Part shown: positions 7,880-16,766 of the stretch, in pieces
Numbering within the stretch: the first letter of the stretch is position 1
How the letters are laid out: every line of letters starts with the position of its first letter
Assembly: GCF_014202475.1 (NCBI RefSeq)
Contig: NZ_JACHGV010000002.1
Location: forward strand, 310,001-374,000
Direction of reading: 5' to 3'
Source of the DNA: Streptomyces paradoxus
GTDB taxonomy: Bacteria; Actinomycetota; Actinomycetes; Streptomycetales; Streptomycetaceae
DNA length: 64,000 nucleotides
The notes under the pieces: model-generated
Seen by the model: only the letters and a program-made list of their open reading frames with translations
Told to the model about the DNA's origin: nothing
The model's database searches: none
Program-made: the position numbers and the translations under genes

Positions 7880-10852
7880 TTGGAGCTCAGCAGGCGTACC
7901 TTCCACGCTCTGGCCGGCACGGCGGCGCTCGGCTTCGCGCTGACCGGCAGTGGGTCGCCGACCTCCGCCCACCCGGCACGCACCGCGCCCACCGGCCCGC
8001 CGCCCCCGGTGCCGAGCGCGGACGGCAGGCCGCACGAGATCGGCTTCGACCACCACTCGCTGGTCGTCGACGGCCGCCGCCTGGTCCTCTGGTCGGGCGA
8101 GATGCACCCCTTCCGGCTGCCGAGCCCCTCGCTGTGGCGGGACGTGCTGGAGAAGATGCGCGCCCACGGCTTTAACGCGGTCAGCGTCTACGTCGCCTGG
8201 AACCACCACTCCCCCGCCCCCGGCCGGTACGACTTCACCGGCGTGCGCGACCTGGACCTGTTCCTGCGGACGGCCGCCGAGACGGGGATGTACGTGATCC
8301 TGCGCCCCGGGCCGTACATCAACGCGGAGGTCGACGCCGGCGGCTTCCCCGGCTGGCTGACCGCCACCGAGGGCCGGGCCCGGACCTCCGACCCGACGTA
8401 TCTGCGCTACGTCGACGAGTGGCTGACCGCGGTCAACGCCATCGTCGCGGGGCGCCTGTTCACCCGGGGCACGGGCACGGTGCTGCTCTACCAGATCGAG
8501 AACGAGTACGACGCGCACGTCGACGAGCCGTCCGGGCGCGCCTACATGTCGTACCTGTACGAGAAGGTCCGCGCCGACGGCATCGACGTGCCGCTGTTCC
8601 ACAACGACAAGGGGCCGGGCGGCCACTGGGCCCCGGGCTCGTTCGGCACCGGCGGCGAGAAGGGGCGCTGGCTGTACGGGTTCGACGGGTACCCGGAGCC
8701 GGACGAGGTGCCGCCGGACTGGGGGTCGTTCGGGACGGGCGGCAGGAAGGGCGGCGCCACGGCCAGCCCGAGGACGCCCGGGTTCGTGCCCGAATTCGGC
8801 GGGGGCTGGTTCGACCCGTGGGGCGGGTCCTGGTTCGACGGCAAGGGGTACGCCGAGGCGCGCCGGACCCGGGACGCGGCGTACGAGCGGCGCTTCTACC
8901 TCACCAACCTCGCCAACGGCATCACGCTGCACAACGTCTACATGACCTACGGCGGCACCTCCTGGGGCTGGCTGCCCGCGCCGGCCGTCTACACCTCGTA
9001 CGACTACGGCGCCGCGTTCGACGAGGCCCGCAACGCCACCCCGAAGCTCGCCCCGATGCACCAGATCGGGCAGTTGCTGCGGTCCGTGCCCGACCTCGCC
9101 CGGCTGAACCGGGCGAAGTCCGTGCGGGCGGCCGACGAGCGGATCAAGGTCTATCCCCTGGCCAACCCCGACACCGGGGCCCGCTTCTACGTGCTGCGCA
9201 ACGACACCGGCGAGGCGGTCTCCGCGCCGCTTCCGGACGCCGGGATCGACGTGCCGGTCATGGTCCCGGCCCGCGACGCCAAGCTGATCGCCGCGAATCT
9301 GAGGCTCGGGCGGCGGACGCTGGTGCACGCCACCGTGCAGCCGATGCTGAGCCTGACCGCCGGACGGCAGGACATCGCCGTGTTCGCGGGCCGGCGGGGT
9401 GATCTCGCGCAGGTCGTGCTGGAGTGCCCCGACGAGCCGACACCCATGCGGCTGGACGCGGAGCCCGCGTGGTCCTGGAACCTCAACAAGCTGAACATCA
9501 CCGCTCCGCTCGGCGCCGGCGGGCTGAGCCGGGTGCGGGTCGAGGGCGACGGGGTGGACACGCCGATGCTGGTGCTGTTCGCCGACGACGCCACCGCCCT
9601 GCGGCTGTGGCCCTACGAGACCCCGTCCGGCCCGCTCCTCGTCTACGGTCCCGCCCTGCTGCGCTCGGCCGAGCTGCGCGGCTCCACGGTCCACCTCACC
9701 GGCGACACCACCGGCGCGACCGGCCTGGAGGTGTGGGGGCCGCGCGGGATCACCCACGTCACCTGGAACGGGCGCCCGGTCCCCACCCGGATCAGCGCCT
9801 CCGGAAGTCTGCTGGCGCTGCGGCCGCTGCCCGGGGTGACCCGGCCGGCGCTGCCCGCCCTGGACGGCTGGCGGCGACGGGCCGGGAACCCGGAGGCCGA
9901 GCCGGACTTCGACGACTCGGACTGGACGACGGCCGACAAGGAGACCACGTTCAGCACCACGCCCGTGCCCGACGGGCAGCCCGTCCTGTTCGCCGACGAC
10001 TACGGCTTCCACTACGGCGACGTCTGGTACCGCGGCGAGTGGACCGGCGGCAACGGCGTCGAGTCCGTGTCCCTCGCCTACAGCACGGGCACGCAGGGCC
10101 TGCTGATGGCCTGGCTGGACGGCGAGCCGCTGGGCACGCACCGGATGCCCGTGCCGGACAAGGACCGGGCGCGGCAGGGGACGTGGACCGCGAAGGCCGG
10201 CTTCGGCCTGCCCAAGCGGCTGCGCGAGAAGCTCCGTGACGCAGACCCGGAGCAGCGGCACGTGCTGTCCGTGCTCGTCCGGCGGATGCAGCACGACATG
10301 GACGGCGAGGCGCGCGATACGCACAAGGCCGCGCGCGGACTGACCGCCGTCACCTTCGAGGGCGGCTCCCCCGAGGTGACGTGGCGCATCCAGGGCGCCG
10401 CCGCACCGGATCCCGTGCGCGGGCCGATGAACAACGGCGGGCTGCACGGCGAGCGCGAGGGCTGGCATCTGCCCGAGTACGACGACGGGGACTGGAAGGA
10501 CGCCGAGCTCCCCGCGGCCGGCCGGCGGCAGGGCGTCACCTGGTACCGGACGGACTTCCGGCTGGACGTCCCCCCGGGCGTCGACGCCTCGGTCGGGCTC
10601 GTCCTCGACGACGATCCGGACCGGGCCTACCGCGTCCAGATCTTCGTCAACGGCTGGAACATGGGCCAGTACATCAACGACGTCGGCCCGCAGCACACCT
10701 TCGTCCTGCCGAACGGCATCCTGCGCACACGGGGCGCCAACACCCTGGCTCTTGCGGTGCTGTCCGACGGGACCACCCCCTCCGGGCCGGGCGAGGTGCG
10801 GCTGACGCTGCTGGGCGCGGCGGCGGGCGGGGTGCCGGTCAGACCGGTGTGA
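7880..10852 (+). CDS. Tat-exported beta-galactosidase, GH35
   Basis: This 990-residue enzyme should release terminal beta-galactosyl residues outside the cell. The start is TTG 7880, 7 bases after AGGAGG. It gives a twin-arginine signal (LSRRTFHALAG, then a hydrophobic core). The longer open frame to 7763 runs through a repeat array. The GH35 barrel covers residues about 50-380, with GEMHPFRLP near the start, the acid/base Glu207 in IENEY and the nucleophile Glu305 in PEFGGGW. Beta-sandwich domains follow to the C-terminus. Together with the GH51 enzyme and the sugar importer it suggests use of arabinogalactan or related hemicellulose. Confidence 0.92.
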   Translation: MELSRRTFHALAGTAALGFALTGSGSPTSAHPARTAPTGPPPPVPSADGRPHEIGFDHHSLVVDGRRLVLWSGEMHPFRLPSPSLWRDVLEKMRAHGFNAVSVYVAWNHHSPAPGRYDFTGVRDLDLFLRTAAETGMYVILRPGPYINAEVDAGGFPGWLTATEGRARTSDPTYLRYVDEWLTAVNAIVAGRLFTRGTGTVLLYQIENEYDAHVDEPSGRAYMSYLYEKVRADGIDVPLFHNDKGPGGHWAPGSFGTGGEKGRWLYGFDGYPEPDEVPPDWGSFGTGGRKGGATASPRTPGFVPEFGGGWFDPWGGSWFDGKGYAEARRTRDAAYERRFYLTNLANGITLHNVYMTYGGTSWGWLPAPAVYTSYDYGAAFDEARNATPKLAPMHQIGQLLRSVPDLARLNRAKSVRAADERIKVYPLANPDTGARFYVLRNDTGEAVSAPLPDAGIDVPVMVPARDAKLIAANLRLGRRTLVHATVQPMLSLTAGRQDIAVFAGRRGDLAQVVLECPDEPTPMRLDAEPAWSWNLNKLNITAPLGAGGLSRVRVEGDGVDTPMLVLFADDATALRLWPYETPSGPLLVYGPALLRSAELRGSTVHLTGDTTGATGLEVWGPRGITHVTWNGRPVPTRISASGSLLALRPLPGVTRPALPALDGWRRRAGNPEAEPDFDDSDWTTADKETTFSTTPVPDGQPVLFADDYGFHYGDVWYRGEWTGGNGVESVSLAYSTGTQGLLMAWLDGEPLGTHRMPVPDKDRARQGTWTAKAGFGLPKRLREKLRDADPEQRHVLSVLVRRMQHDMDGEARDTHKAARGLTAVTFEGGSPEVTWRIQGAAAPDPVRGPMNNGGLHGEREGWHLPEYDDGDWKDAELPAAGRRQGVTWYRTDFRLDVPPGVDASVGLVLDDDPDRAYRVQIFVNGWNMGQYINDVGPQHTFVLPNGILRTRGANTLALAVLSDGTTPSGPGEVRLTLLGAAAGGVPVRPV

Positions 10853-10940
10853 CCGGATCGATCCGTCCCCGTGCCTTGCCTTCTCCGCCGCCGGCTCACG
10901 GTGTTGGCCCTTCAGGGCTGCCGGCAGGGAGGGGAATCCC

Positions 10941-11117
10941 GTGCGGAGAAGGCGTTTCATCAGCGGGTTGGCGGTGCGGGGGCGGGGCTCGGACTCGCCA
11001 CGGCGGGTGCCGGGCCGGCGGGCGCCGCGTCCGGCCGGAGCGGCGACGCACCCCGCGAGTGGGAGGCGGTCACCGCCCCGGAGGCCGCCCCGGCGCATCG
11101 AACGCTGACCCGGGCCG
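10941..11117 (+). pseudogene. 5' remnant of a Tat-exported protein, frameshifted and truncated
   Basis: A good ribosome-binding site (GGGAGGGG) precedes GTG 10941, which opens with MRRRRFISGLAV, a classic twin-arginine start. After that the frame turns to nonsense. The shifted frame, however, reads GAGLGLATAGAGPAGA, a typical hydrophobic core and Ala-x-Ala end, followed by an acidic stretch. A one-base slip in the G-rich tract near 10975-10985 would explain this. The reading then runs into the antisense 3' end of the GH51 gene, so the rest of the gene is lost. The parent family cannot be identified. Confidence 0.5.
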
Positions 11118-12632
11118 TCAGGCCAGCCGGATCACGTTCCAGGACAGCGGCTCCAGGACGGCGTTCAGCGTGCCGTCCCGGAGAGCCGTGCCCTCGACCG
11201 GGTGGGGGGCGACCCGCTCGGGGTCGTCGAGGGTGTTGCGGGCGTCGGGGTCGGCGTCCGCGAGGGCGCTGTGCCCGACGACCCGCGTCAGCCCGAGGGC
11301 GGACAGGGCGACTTCGAGCGGCAGGGCGTCGGTGCGGCTGCGGTTGACCGCGAAGACGGTGACGGTGCCGTCCTCGGCGCGCACGGCGGTGGCGTGCAGC
11401 AGGTCGGTCTCGCCGTACTTCCGCGTCTCGTACGTCGGCGAGTCCACGCGGACGTCGAGGACCTGGCCGCGGCCGTACCGGGCCGCCTGCGCGAACGGGA
11501 AGAACGTGGTCTGCCGCCAGGCCGGGCCGCCGGGCTCGGTCATGATCGGTGCGATGACGTTGACGAGCTGGGCGAGGCAGGCGACCGTGACGCGGTCGGC
11601 GTGCCGGAGCAGGGCGATGAGGAGCGAGCCGAAGACGACCGCGTCCGTCACGCTGTAGTTGTCCTCCAGCAGGCGCGGGGCCTCGGGCCAGTCGTCCTGC
11701 TCGAAGGTCCTGGCGCGGGCCTCCCACTCGGGCAGGTACCAGACGTTCCACTCGTCGAAGGAGAGGTTGATCTTCTTCTTCGACTTCAGGCGGGCGCCCA
11801 CGTGGTCGGCGGTCGCGACGACGTTGTCGATGAAGGACTCCATGTCGACGGCTGAAGCCAGGAAGGAGTCGAGGTCGCCGTCCTCGGGCCAGTAGTAGGC
11901 GTGCAGCGAGATGTAGTCGACGAGGTCGTAGGTCTCCTTCAGGACCGTCGCCTCCCACTCGGCGAAGGTCGGCATGGACTGGCTGGAGGAGCCGCAGGCG
12001 ACGAGTTCGACGCCGGGGTCCATCTGGCGCATGGCCCGGGCCGTCTCGGCGGCGACCCGGCCGTACTCCTCGGCCGTCTTGTGGCCGGTCTGCCAGGGGC
12101 CGTCCATCTCGTTGCCGAGGCACCACAGCCGGATGCCGAAGGGGTCCTTGTCGCCGTGGCTCGCCCGGAGGTCGGACAGGGCGGTGCCCTCGGTGTGGTT
12201 GGCGTACTCCTGGAGTTCGAGGGCTTCGGCGACGCCGCGCGTGCCGAGGTTGACGGCCATCATCGGCTCGGCCTGGGGGCCGATCTTGCGCAGGAAGTCG
12301 ATGTACTCGGAGAGGCCGAAGCGGTTGGACTCCGTCGAGTGCCAGGCGAGGTCGAGGCGGCGGGGGCGGTCCTCGGCGGGGCCGACGGAGTCCTCCCACT
12401 TGTAGCCGGAGACGAAGTTGCCGCCGGGGTAGCGGACGGCGGTGACGCCGAGTTCCCTGACGAGTTCCAGGACGTCCTGGCGCAGGCCCTTGTCGTCGGC
12501 GGTGGGGTGGTCCGGTTCGAAGACGCCGGTGTAGACGCAGCGGCCGAGGTGTTCCACGAAGCTGCCGAAGAGGCGAGGGTTGACCTCGCCGACCGTGAAT
12601 GCGGGGTCGAGGGTGAAGCGGGCCTTTTGCAT
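11118..12632 (-). CDS. alpha-L-arabinofuranosidase, GH51
   Basis: This intracellular enzyme of 504 residues removes alpha-L-arabinofuranosyl groups from imported oligosaccharides. It starts at ATG 12632 (MQKARFTLDPAF). The frame is open further upstream, but that part is antisense to a dispersed repeat and has no start signal. GH51 features are present: RLFGSFVEHLGR near the start, YPGGNFVSGY, the acid/base Glu175 in LGNEMDG and the nucleophile Glu294 in FDEWNVW, with a C-terminal beta-sandwich. There is no signal peptide, which fits uptake of oligosaccharides by the importer encoded just upstream. Confidence 0.93.
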   Translation of the reverse strand: MQKARFTLDPAFTVGEVNPRLFGSFVEHLGRCVYTGVFEPDHPTADDKGLRQDVLELVRELGVTAVRYPGGNFVSGYKWEDSVGPAEDRPRRLDLAWHSTESNRFGLSEYIDFLRKIGPQAEPMMAVNLGTRGVAEALELQEYANHTEGTALSDLRASHGDKDPFGIRLWCLGNEMDGPWQTGHKTAEEYGRVAAETARAMRQMDPGVELVACGSSSQSMPTFAEWEATVLKETYDLVDYISLHAYYWPEDGDLDSFLASAVDMESFIDNVVATADHVGARLKSKKKINLSFDEWNVWYLPEWEARARTFEQDDWPEAPRLLEDNYSVTDAVVFGSLLIALLRHADRVTVACLAQLVNVIAPIMTEPGGPAWRQTTFFPFAQAARYGRGQVLDVRVDSPTYETRKYGETDLLHATAVRAEDGTVTVFAVNRSRTDALPLEVALSALGLTRVVGHSALADADPDARNTLDDPERVAPHPVEGTALRDGTLNAVLEPLSWNVIRLA

Positions 12633-12660
12633 TTTCGCCTTTCGGGGTGGGTGGTTCTCT

Positions 12661-12750
12661 TTCGTGGGCGGGTGCGGGCCTGTGGGGGTTGTTCGCGCCC
12701 ACGCGGCGGAGCCGCACATGGAGCACAGCCCGCGCCCCTTCGGGCGCTGT
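12661..12750. repeat. Streptomyces-type intergenic repeat with hairpins
   Basis: This 90-base stretch fills the gap between the permease and GH51 genes. Read on the minus strand it starts with a GCGCCC/GGGCGC hairpin, then a second stem around CGGCTCCGCCG. I recognise it from memory as a sequence type common between Streptomyces genes. It could attenuate read-through from the transporter genes to the GH51 gene. A decayed relative appears at 27586-27640. Confidence 0.55.
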
Positions 12751-13584
12751 TTACTGGCCCGCCAAGCCCGTGTGGGCCACGCCCGCCACTATCTGCCTCT
12801 GGAAGAAGACGAAGACGGTGATCAGCGGCAGGCCCGCCATCAGGCCGCCGGCCATGAGCTGGGCCCATTGGATGCCGTAGGAGTTCATCACGGTGGCGAT
12901 GCCGTTCGGCATGGTCATCAGGTCGGGGTTGTTGGTCACCATGTACGGCCAGAGGAAGTTGTTCCACGAGGCGATGAAGGTGAAGATGCCGACCGCCGCC
13001 AGGGAGGGGCGGGACAGCGGGAGGACGATGGTGAAGAAGACGCGCCAGCGGCCGGCGCCGTCGATGAAGGCGGCCTCCTCCAGTTCGCGCGGGATGCCCT
13101 GGAAGAACTTGTAGAGGATGTAGACCATCGCGGCGGGTGCGCACTGCGGCAGGATCATGCCCCAGTAGGTGTCGACCATGCCCATCTGCTGGACGGTGGT
13201 GAAAAGCGGCACGCCGAGGACGGCGGGCGAGATCATCAGACCCGCCATGACCAGGCCCATCAGGACGCCCTTGCCGCGGAACTCGGTGCGGGCGAAGCCG
13301 TAGCCGGCCAGGGCGCTCACCAGCAGGACGACGGATGTCACGCAGACCGAGACGACCAGGGAGTTCACGAACCAATTGGTGATGTTGCCGGAGTCGAACA
13401 GGGCCTTCCAGGCCTGGCCCGTCCAGTCCTCGGGGAGCCAGTGCGGCGGGACCTCCACCGCCTCGGTCTCGGACTTGAGCGAGGTGAACAGGCCCCAGGC
13501 GAAGGGGGCGAGGAAGACGGCCGACACGGCCGTGCCGAGGAAAGTGAGCAGGATCTGGCCGGGCGTCCACGCCTTGGTGGTCAT
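12751..13584 (-). CDS. sugar ABC transporter permease, MalG type
   Basis: This 277-residue inner-membrane subunit belongs to a carbohydrate importer (CUT1 type). It has six hydrophobic segments and the EAA loop, EEAAFIDGAGRWRVF, that docks the ATPase, located about 95 residues from the C-terminus. The start ATG at 13584 overlaps the stop of the MalF-type permease as ATGA, behind GAGGAGAG, so the two subunits are translationally coupled. The ATPase is not encoded nearby; in Streptomyces a shared ATPase of the MsiK type commonly serves such importers. Confidence 0.92.
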   Translation of the reverse strand: MTTKAWTPGQILLTFLGTAVSAVFLAPFAWGLFTSLKSETEAVEVPPHWLPEDWTGQAWKALFDSGNITNWFVNSLVVSVCVTSVVLLVSALAGYGFARTEFRGKGVLMGLVMAGLMISPAVLGVPLFTTVQQMGMVDTYWGMILPQCAPAAMVYILYKFFQGIPRELEEAAFIDGAGRWRVFFTIVLPLSRPSLAAVGIFTFIASWNNFLWPYMVTNNPDLMTMPNGIATVMNSYGIQWAQLMAGGLMAGLPLITVFVFFQRQIVAGVAHTGLAGQ

Positions 13585-14549
13585 CGGGCGCTCTCCTCAC
13601 GGTTGCGCAGCAGCCACATCCGGGCGAGGGCGACGGCCGCGATGATCACGAAGAAGATGACGGAGATGGCGGAGGCGTAGCCCACGCGGTAGCTGGTGAA
13701 GCCCTCTTCGAGGGTGAACTGCACGAAGGTGCGGGTGGACTCCTCGGGGCCGGGGCCGAAGTCCATCATCACCACGGCCTGGTCGAAGACCTGGAGCGAG
13801 GCGAGGATCTGCAGGGCGATGACGAGGCCGGTGATGCTGCGGAGCATCGGCAGGGTGATGTGGACCATGCGGTGCCAGGCGTTCGCCCCGTCCAGCCGGG
13901 CGGCCTCGTAGAGGTGGCCCGGGATGCCCTGGAGCGCGGCGAGGTAGAGCAGGAAGCTGAAGCCGACCGTCCACCACAGGGTCGTGATGACGATGGCGAG
14001 CATGGCGTACGACGTGTCGGTCAGCCAGGGCGTGTCGAGGCCGAAGACGTGGTTGACCATGCCGGTGCCGGGGTTGAACAGCCACTGCCAGAGGTTGCCC
14101 GCGACGGTCGACGGCAGCAGGAACGGGGCGAAGAAGCACAGCCGCCACAGCCACTTGCCGCGTTCGATGTGATGCGCCAGCATCGCGAGGAGGAAGGCGA
14201 GGACCGTGATGCACGGCACGACCAGGAGCGTGAAGTACGCGCTGTGGCCGAGGGAGTCCCACACCAGGGGGTCCCGGAGGGCCTCGCGGTAGTTGTCGAG
14301 GCCGACGAAGCTCGCGCCCTCGCCGGTGATGTTGGCGTCCGTGAAGCTGAGGTAGACGCCCCTCAGGAGCGGCCAGATCACGAACAGGGCGAAGAGGAGC
14401 AGGAACGGGGCCACGAACCAGCCGCCGTGCTGGAAGCCCTGACCGCGACGCAGGGTGGCGCTCGCGGCGGCGGTCTTCGCGCGTGCGGGTGCGGGGGCGG
14501 CGATGGCCCGGGCGATGGCGTGCGCGCCGGTCTGGGGGCTGGTCGTCAT
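13581..14549 (-). CDS. sugar ABC transporter permease, MalF type
   Basis: This is the partner permease, 322 residues. A proline/alanine-rich cytoplasmic N-terminus is followed by six membrane segments starting at GGWFVAPFLLLFALFVIWPL. The EAA loop reads YEAARLDGANAWHRM. The start is ATG 14549, about 10 bases after AAGGAGG; it overlaps the stop of the binding-protein gene as ATGA. The longer open frame to 15665 overlaps that gene antiphase and is not real. It forms the membrane channel together with the MalG-type permease. Confidence 0.92.
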   Translation of the reverse strand: MTTSPQTGAHAIARAIAAPAPARAKTAAASATLRRGQGFQHGGWFVAPFLLLFALFVIWPLLRGVYLSFTDANITGEGASFVGLDNYREALRDPLVWDSLGHSAYFTLLVVPCITVLAFLLAMLAHHIERGKWLWRLCFFAPFLLPSTVAGNLWQWLFNPGTGMVNHVFGLDTPWLTDTSYAMLAIVITTLWWTVGFSFLLYLAALQGIPGHLYEAARLDGANAWHRMVHITLPMLRSITGLVIALQILASLQVFDQAVVMMDFGPGPEESTRTFVQFTLEEGFTSYRVGYASAISVIFFVIIAAVALARMWLLRNREESAR

Positions 14550-15904
14550 GCGGCCGCGCCTCCTTCCGCGGCGGTCATGCCGTCCATGGGGTTCTTCATG
14601 GCCAGCAGCTGGGTGAGTGCGCCCTTCATCCGGCGGGCGGCGTTCTCGGGCCGGGTGGAGCCCATCGTCGAGGCGGCGACGATCGGGCCGACGCGCTGGG
14701 CGAGGATGCCGGTGGAGCCCGCGAACCACACCTTCGGCTCGGTGGCCTGGTGGTTCATGGCGGAGACGTATGCGCTCTGCGGGTCCAGCTTCTGGTACGC
14801 CGCTGTGGACAGCGTGGGCGTGTACGCGGGGATGTGGCCGCCGGCCGCCCACTGCCGGGCGTGGGTGACGACGTAGGCGGCGAGCCGGTGGGCGGCCTCG
14901 TTGGTGGCGCCGCCGCGGCCGGACTGGTGCGGCAGGACGAAGGCGTGCGACTCGGCGTGCGTGGCCTGCTTGCCGAAGACGGGCGGCAGCGGGGTCGCGC
15001 CGTAGTCGAGCTTCGCGCCGGAGTAGACCGGGACCGACCAGTTGCCCTCCCAGACGAAGGGGGAGCCGTTGATGAACTGTTCGGCGCCGGCGGGGCCCGC
15101 GAAGCCCGGGTCGGCGTAGCCGTCGGTGAGGTGCCTGCGCAGGAACGTGAGGACCTGGACGGCCTTGTCGGTGTCGAAGGTGACCTCGGTGTTCGCGGCG
15201 TTGAACCAGGTGCCGCCGAGCTGGGTGTAGAAGGCGACGAAGAACCACCACTGGAAGTTCTGGTCGTTGGCCCACAGGCCGATGGTCTGGAGCCCTTTCT
15301 TCGTGGCCCGCTTGGCCTCCTTGAGGACGTCGAACCACTCGTCGGCGGAGGTGACCGGCACGATCCGGCCGTCGGCGCCGAGCAGCCCGGCCTTCTTCAG
15401 CACGTCCTTGCGGTAGAAGCAGAGCTGGACGTGGATGTCGAGGGGGAGGGCGTAGAGCTTGCCGTCGACGACGGCGCGCTTCCACAGGGCGGGGTTGAAG
15501 TCCTCTTGGCGGACGCCGTACTTGGCCAGCAGGCCGACGTCCCAGGGGTCGAGGAGGCGGCCGGGCGAGAAGCCGGTGACGCGGCCCAGGTGCATGACGC
15601 CGAGGTCGGGGGCGCGGTTGCCCGCGGCCGCCATGGCGAGCTTGGTGTAGAAGGGGTTGCCCCACTGGAGGGTGGAGTCCTTGACGGCGATGTCCGGGTT
15701 GTCCTCACGGAAGGCGTCCAGCATCGCGATCATGTTGGAGCCGTCGCCGCCGCTGAAGAGGTTCCAGTAGCGCACGCGCGGGTGCGCGCCGGCGGCGAGT
15801 GCGTCGGCTCCGGTGCCGAGCGCGGCGAAGCCGAAGCCGCCGGCGACGAGGAGTCCGCCGAGCCCGCCGAGAAGCTGCCTGCGATTCAGGTCAGGTCGTC
15901 CCAT
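14546..15904 (-). CDS. extracellular sugar-binding protein of the ABC importer
   Basis: This 452-residue solute-binding protein captures the sugar and delivers it to the permeases. It begins with a twin-arginine signal (LNRRQLLGGLGG, then a hydrophobic core to about residue 38). No lipobox cysteine is visible, so membrane anchoring is uncertain. The mature protein shows the family pattern: VRYWNLFSGGDG at the start, PDLGVMHLGR, and a tryptophan-rich central region (QWWFFVAFYTQLGGTW) typical of sugar-binding clefts. It is the first gene of the importer operon, behind a promoter with a palindromic operator. Confidence 0.9.
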   Translation of the reverse strand: MGRPDLNRRQLLGGLGGLLVAGGFGFAALGTGADALAAGAHPRVRYWNLFSGGDGSNMIAMLDAFREDNPDIAVKDSTLQWGNPFYTKLAMAAAGNRAPDLGVMHLGRVTGFSPGRLLDPWDVGLLAKYGVRQEDFNPALWKRAVVDGKLYALPLDIHVQLCFYRKDVLKKAGLLGADGRIVPVTSADEWFDVLKEAKRATKKGLQTIGLWANDQNFQWWFFVAFYTQLGGTWFNAANTEVTFDTDKAVQVLTFLRRHLTDGYADPGFAGPAGAEQFINGSPFVWEGNWSVPVYSGAKLDYGATPLPPVFGKQATHAESHAFVLPHQSGRGGATNEAAHRLAAYVVTHARQWAAGGHIPAYTPTLSTAAYQKLDPQSAYVSAMNHQATEPKVWFAGSTGILAQRVGPIVAASTMGSTRPENAARRMKGALTQLLAMKNPMDGMTAAEGGAAA

Positions 15905-15962
15905 GCCCTGCCCTTACGATCGATGACGGAGATCCGTTCGATATTTCGGATAGCGCTCGTTA

Positions 15963-16002
15963 CTTCGAACGGGACCGTAAATTCGAAGCGCTTGCACGTC
16001 AA
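15963..16002 (-). promoter_or_regulatory. promoter and palindromic operator of the sugar importer operon
   Basis: On the minus strand a -35 TTGACG (16002-15997), a 17-base spacer and a -10 TACGGT (15979-15974) lie about 70 bases before the binding-protein start. A perfect inverted repeat, CTTCGAA and TTCGAAG separated by 12 bases (15963-15988), covers the -10 and part of the spacer. Binding there would block RNA polymerase, as expected for a sugar-responsive repressor such as a LacI-family protein. No such regulator is encoded in this window. Confidence 0.65.
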
Positions 16003-16154
16003 TGGTCCGGCCAGACTTCGGTCGGGACTTTTCCGGACAGGAACGGTCGTTCCCCTTTGAACATCGGACGTCGGATCGCATGACGCGCACACTTTCGGGC
16101 GCGTAGTCTCGGGGACGCCGACAGGCCGTCGGCCGGCGGCGAGAAGGGGGAGCG

Positions 16155-16766
16155 ATGGACATCGCGGGCGCGCGGGTCAGGGCCGCCCGAATCGCCGCCG
16201 CGCTCAGGCGCTCACGCAGTGGCTCGGCCATGCGCGGCCTGGCCGCCGAGCTCGCCACCGCGGTGCGGAAAAGACCCGAGTACCCCACCGACGTACGGGC
16301 CTTGTGCCGGGCGCTCTGCGAGGAGATGAGCAGGCGGCGCGGCGGACGGCCCGTCGAGCTGCGGTTCGAGCGCTTCCCGGACGAGATCGAAGTGACCGGC
16401 CTGTGGGTGGAGTTCCAGGACTTCGACCTGGTCATCGTCGAGGAACGGGCCGAGGACGTGCAGCAGCTGGTGATCCTCGGGCACGAGCTGTGGCACCTGC
16501 ACGCCGGGCACGGGCATCACCACGGGGCGGGTGCGGCGGCGGCCCACGCGTTCGCCGACCGGCCGGGGTGGGAGGACGTCGCGCTGGCCGTGGCCGCCCG
16601 CAACGGCTCCCGGGAGCGGGACGAGGCCGAGGCCGACGCCTTCGGGCACCGGCTGGCGGCGGGGTGCCGGTCGCTGCTGCCGGGTGGGCGGGAGCCGGAC
16701 GTACCCCTCGAACCCGTGCAGCGGTCGCTGTACTACCGGGGGCCGCGAGGAGGTGCGGCACCGTGA
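16155..16766 (+). CDS. ImmA/IrrE-like zinc metallopeptidase domain protein
   Basis: The protein has 203 residues and starts at ATG 16155 behind GGGGGAG. Its centre carries HELWH, the HExxH zinc site, and the later ERDEAEADAFGHRL helix supplies the likely third ligand, as in ImmA/IrrE peptidases that cleave repressors. The N-terminal 60 residues are basic and helical but show no clear helix-turn-helix. Its stop overlaps the GTG of the MAB_1171c-type gene, so the two proteins are made together. The substrate is unknown; a regulator or antitoxin elsewhere is possible. Confidence 0.75.
   Translation: MDIAGARVRAARIAAALRRSRSGSAMRGLAAELATAVRKRPEYPTDVRALCRALCEEMSRRRGGRPVELRFERFPDEIEVTGLWVEFQDFDLVIVEERAEDVQQLVILGHELWHLHAGHGHHHGAGAAAAHAFADRPGWEDVALAVAARNGSRERDEAEADAFGHRLAAGCRSLLPGGREPDVPLEPVQRSLYYRGPRGGAAP

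Noticed and set aside
10871..11347. 158-codon plus-strand frame at the end of the GH35 gene as a complete gene
   Set aside because: Only its middle carries export-signal-like sequence, without a start in that frame; the 3' part is antisense to GH51. It is treated as part of a pseudogene.
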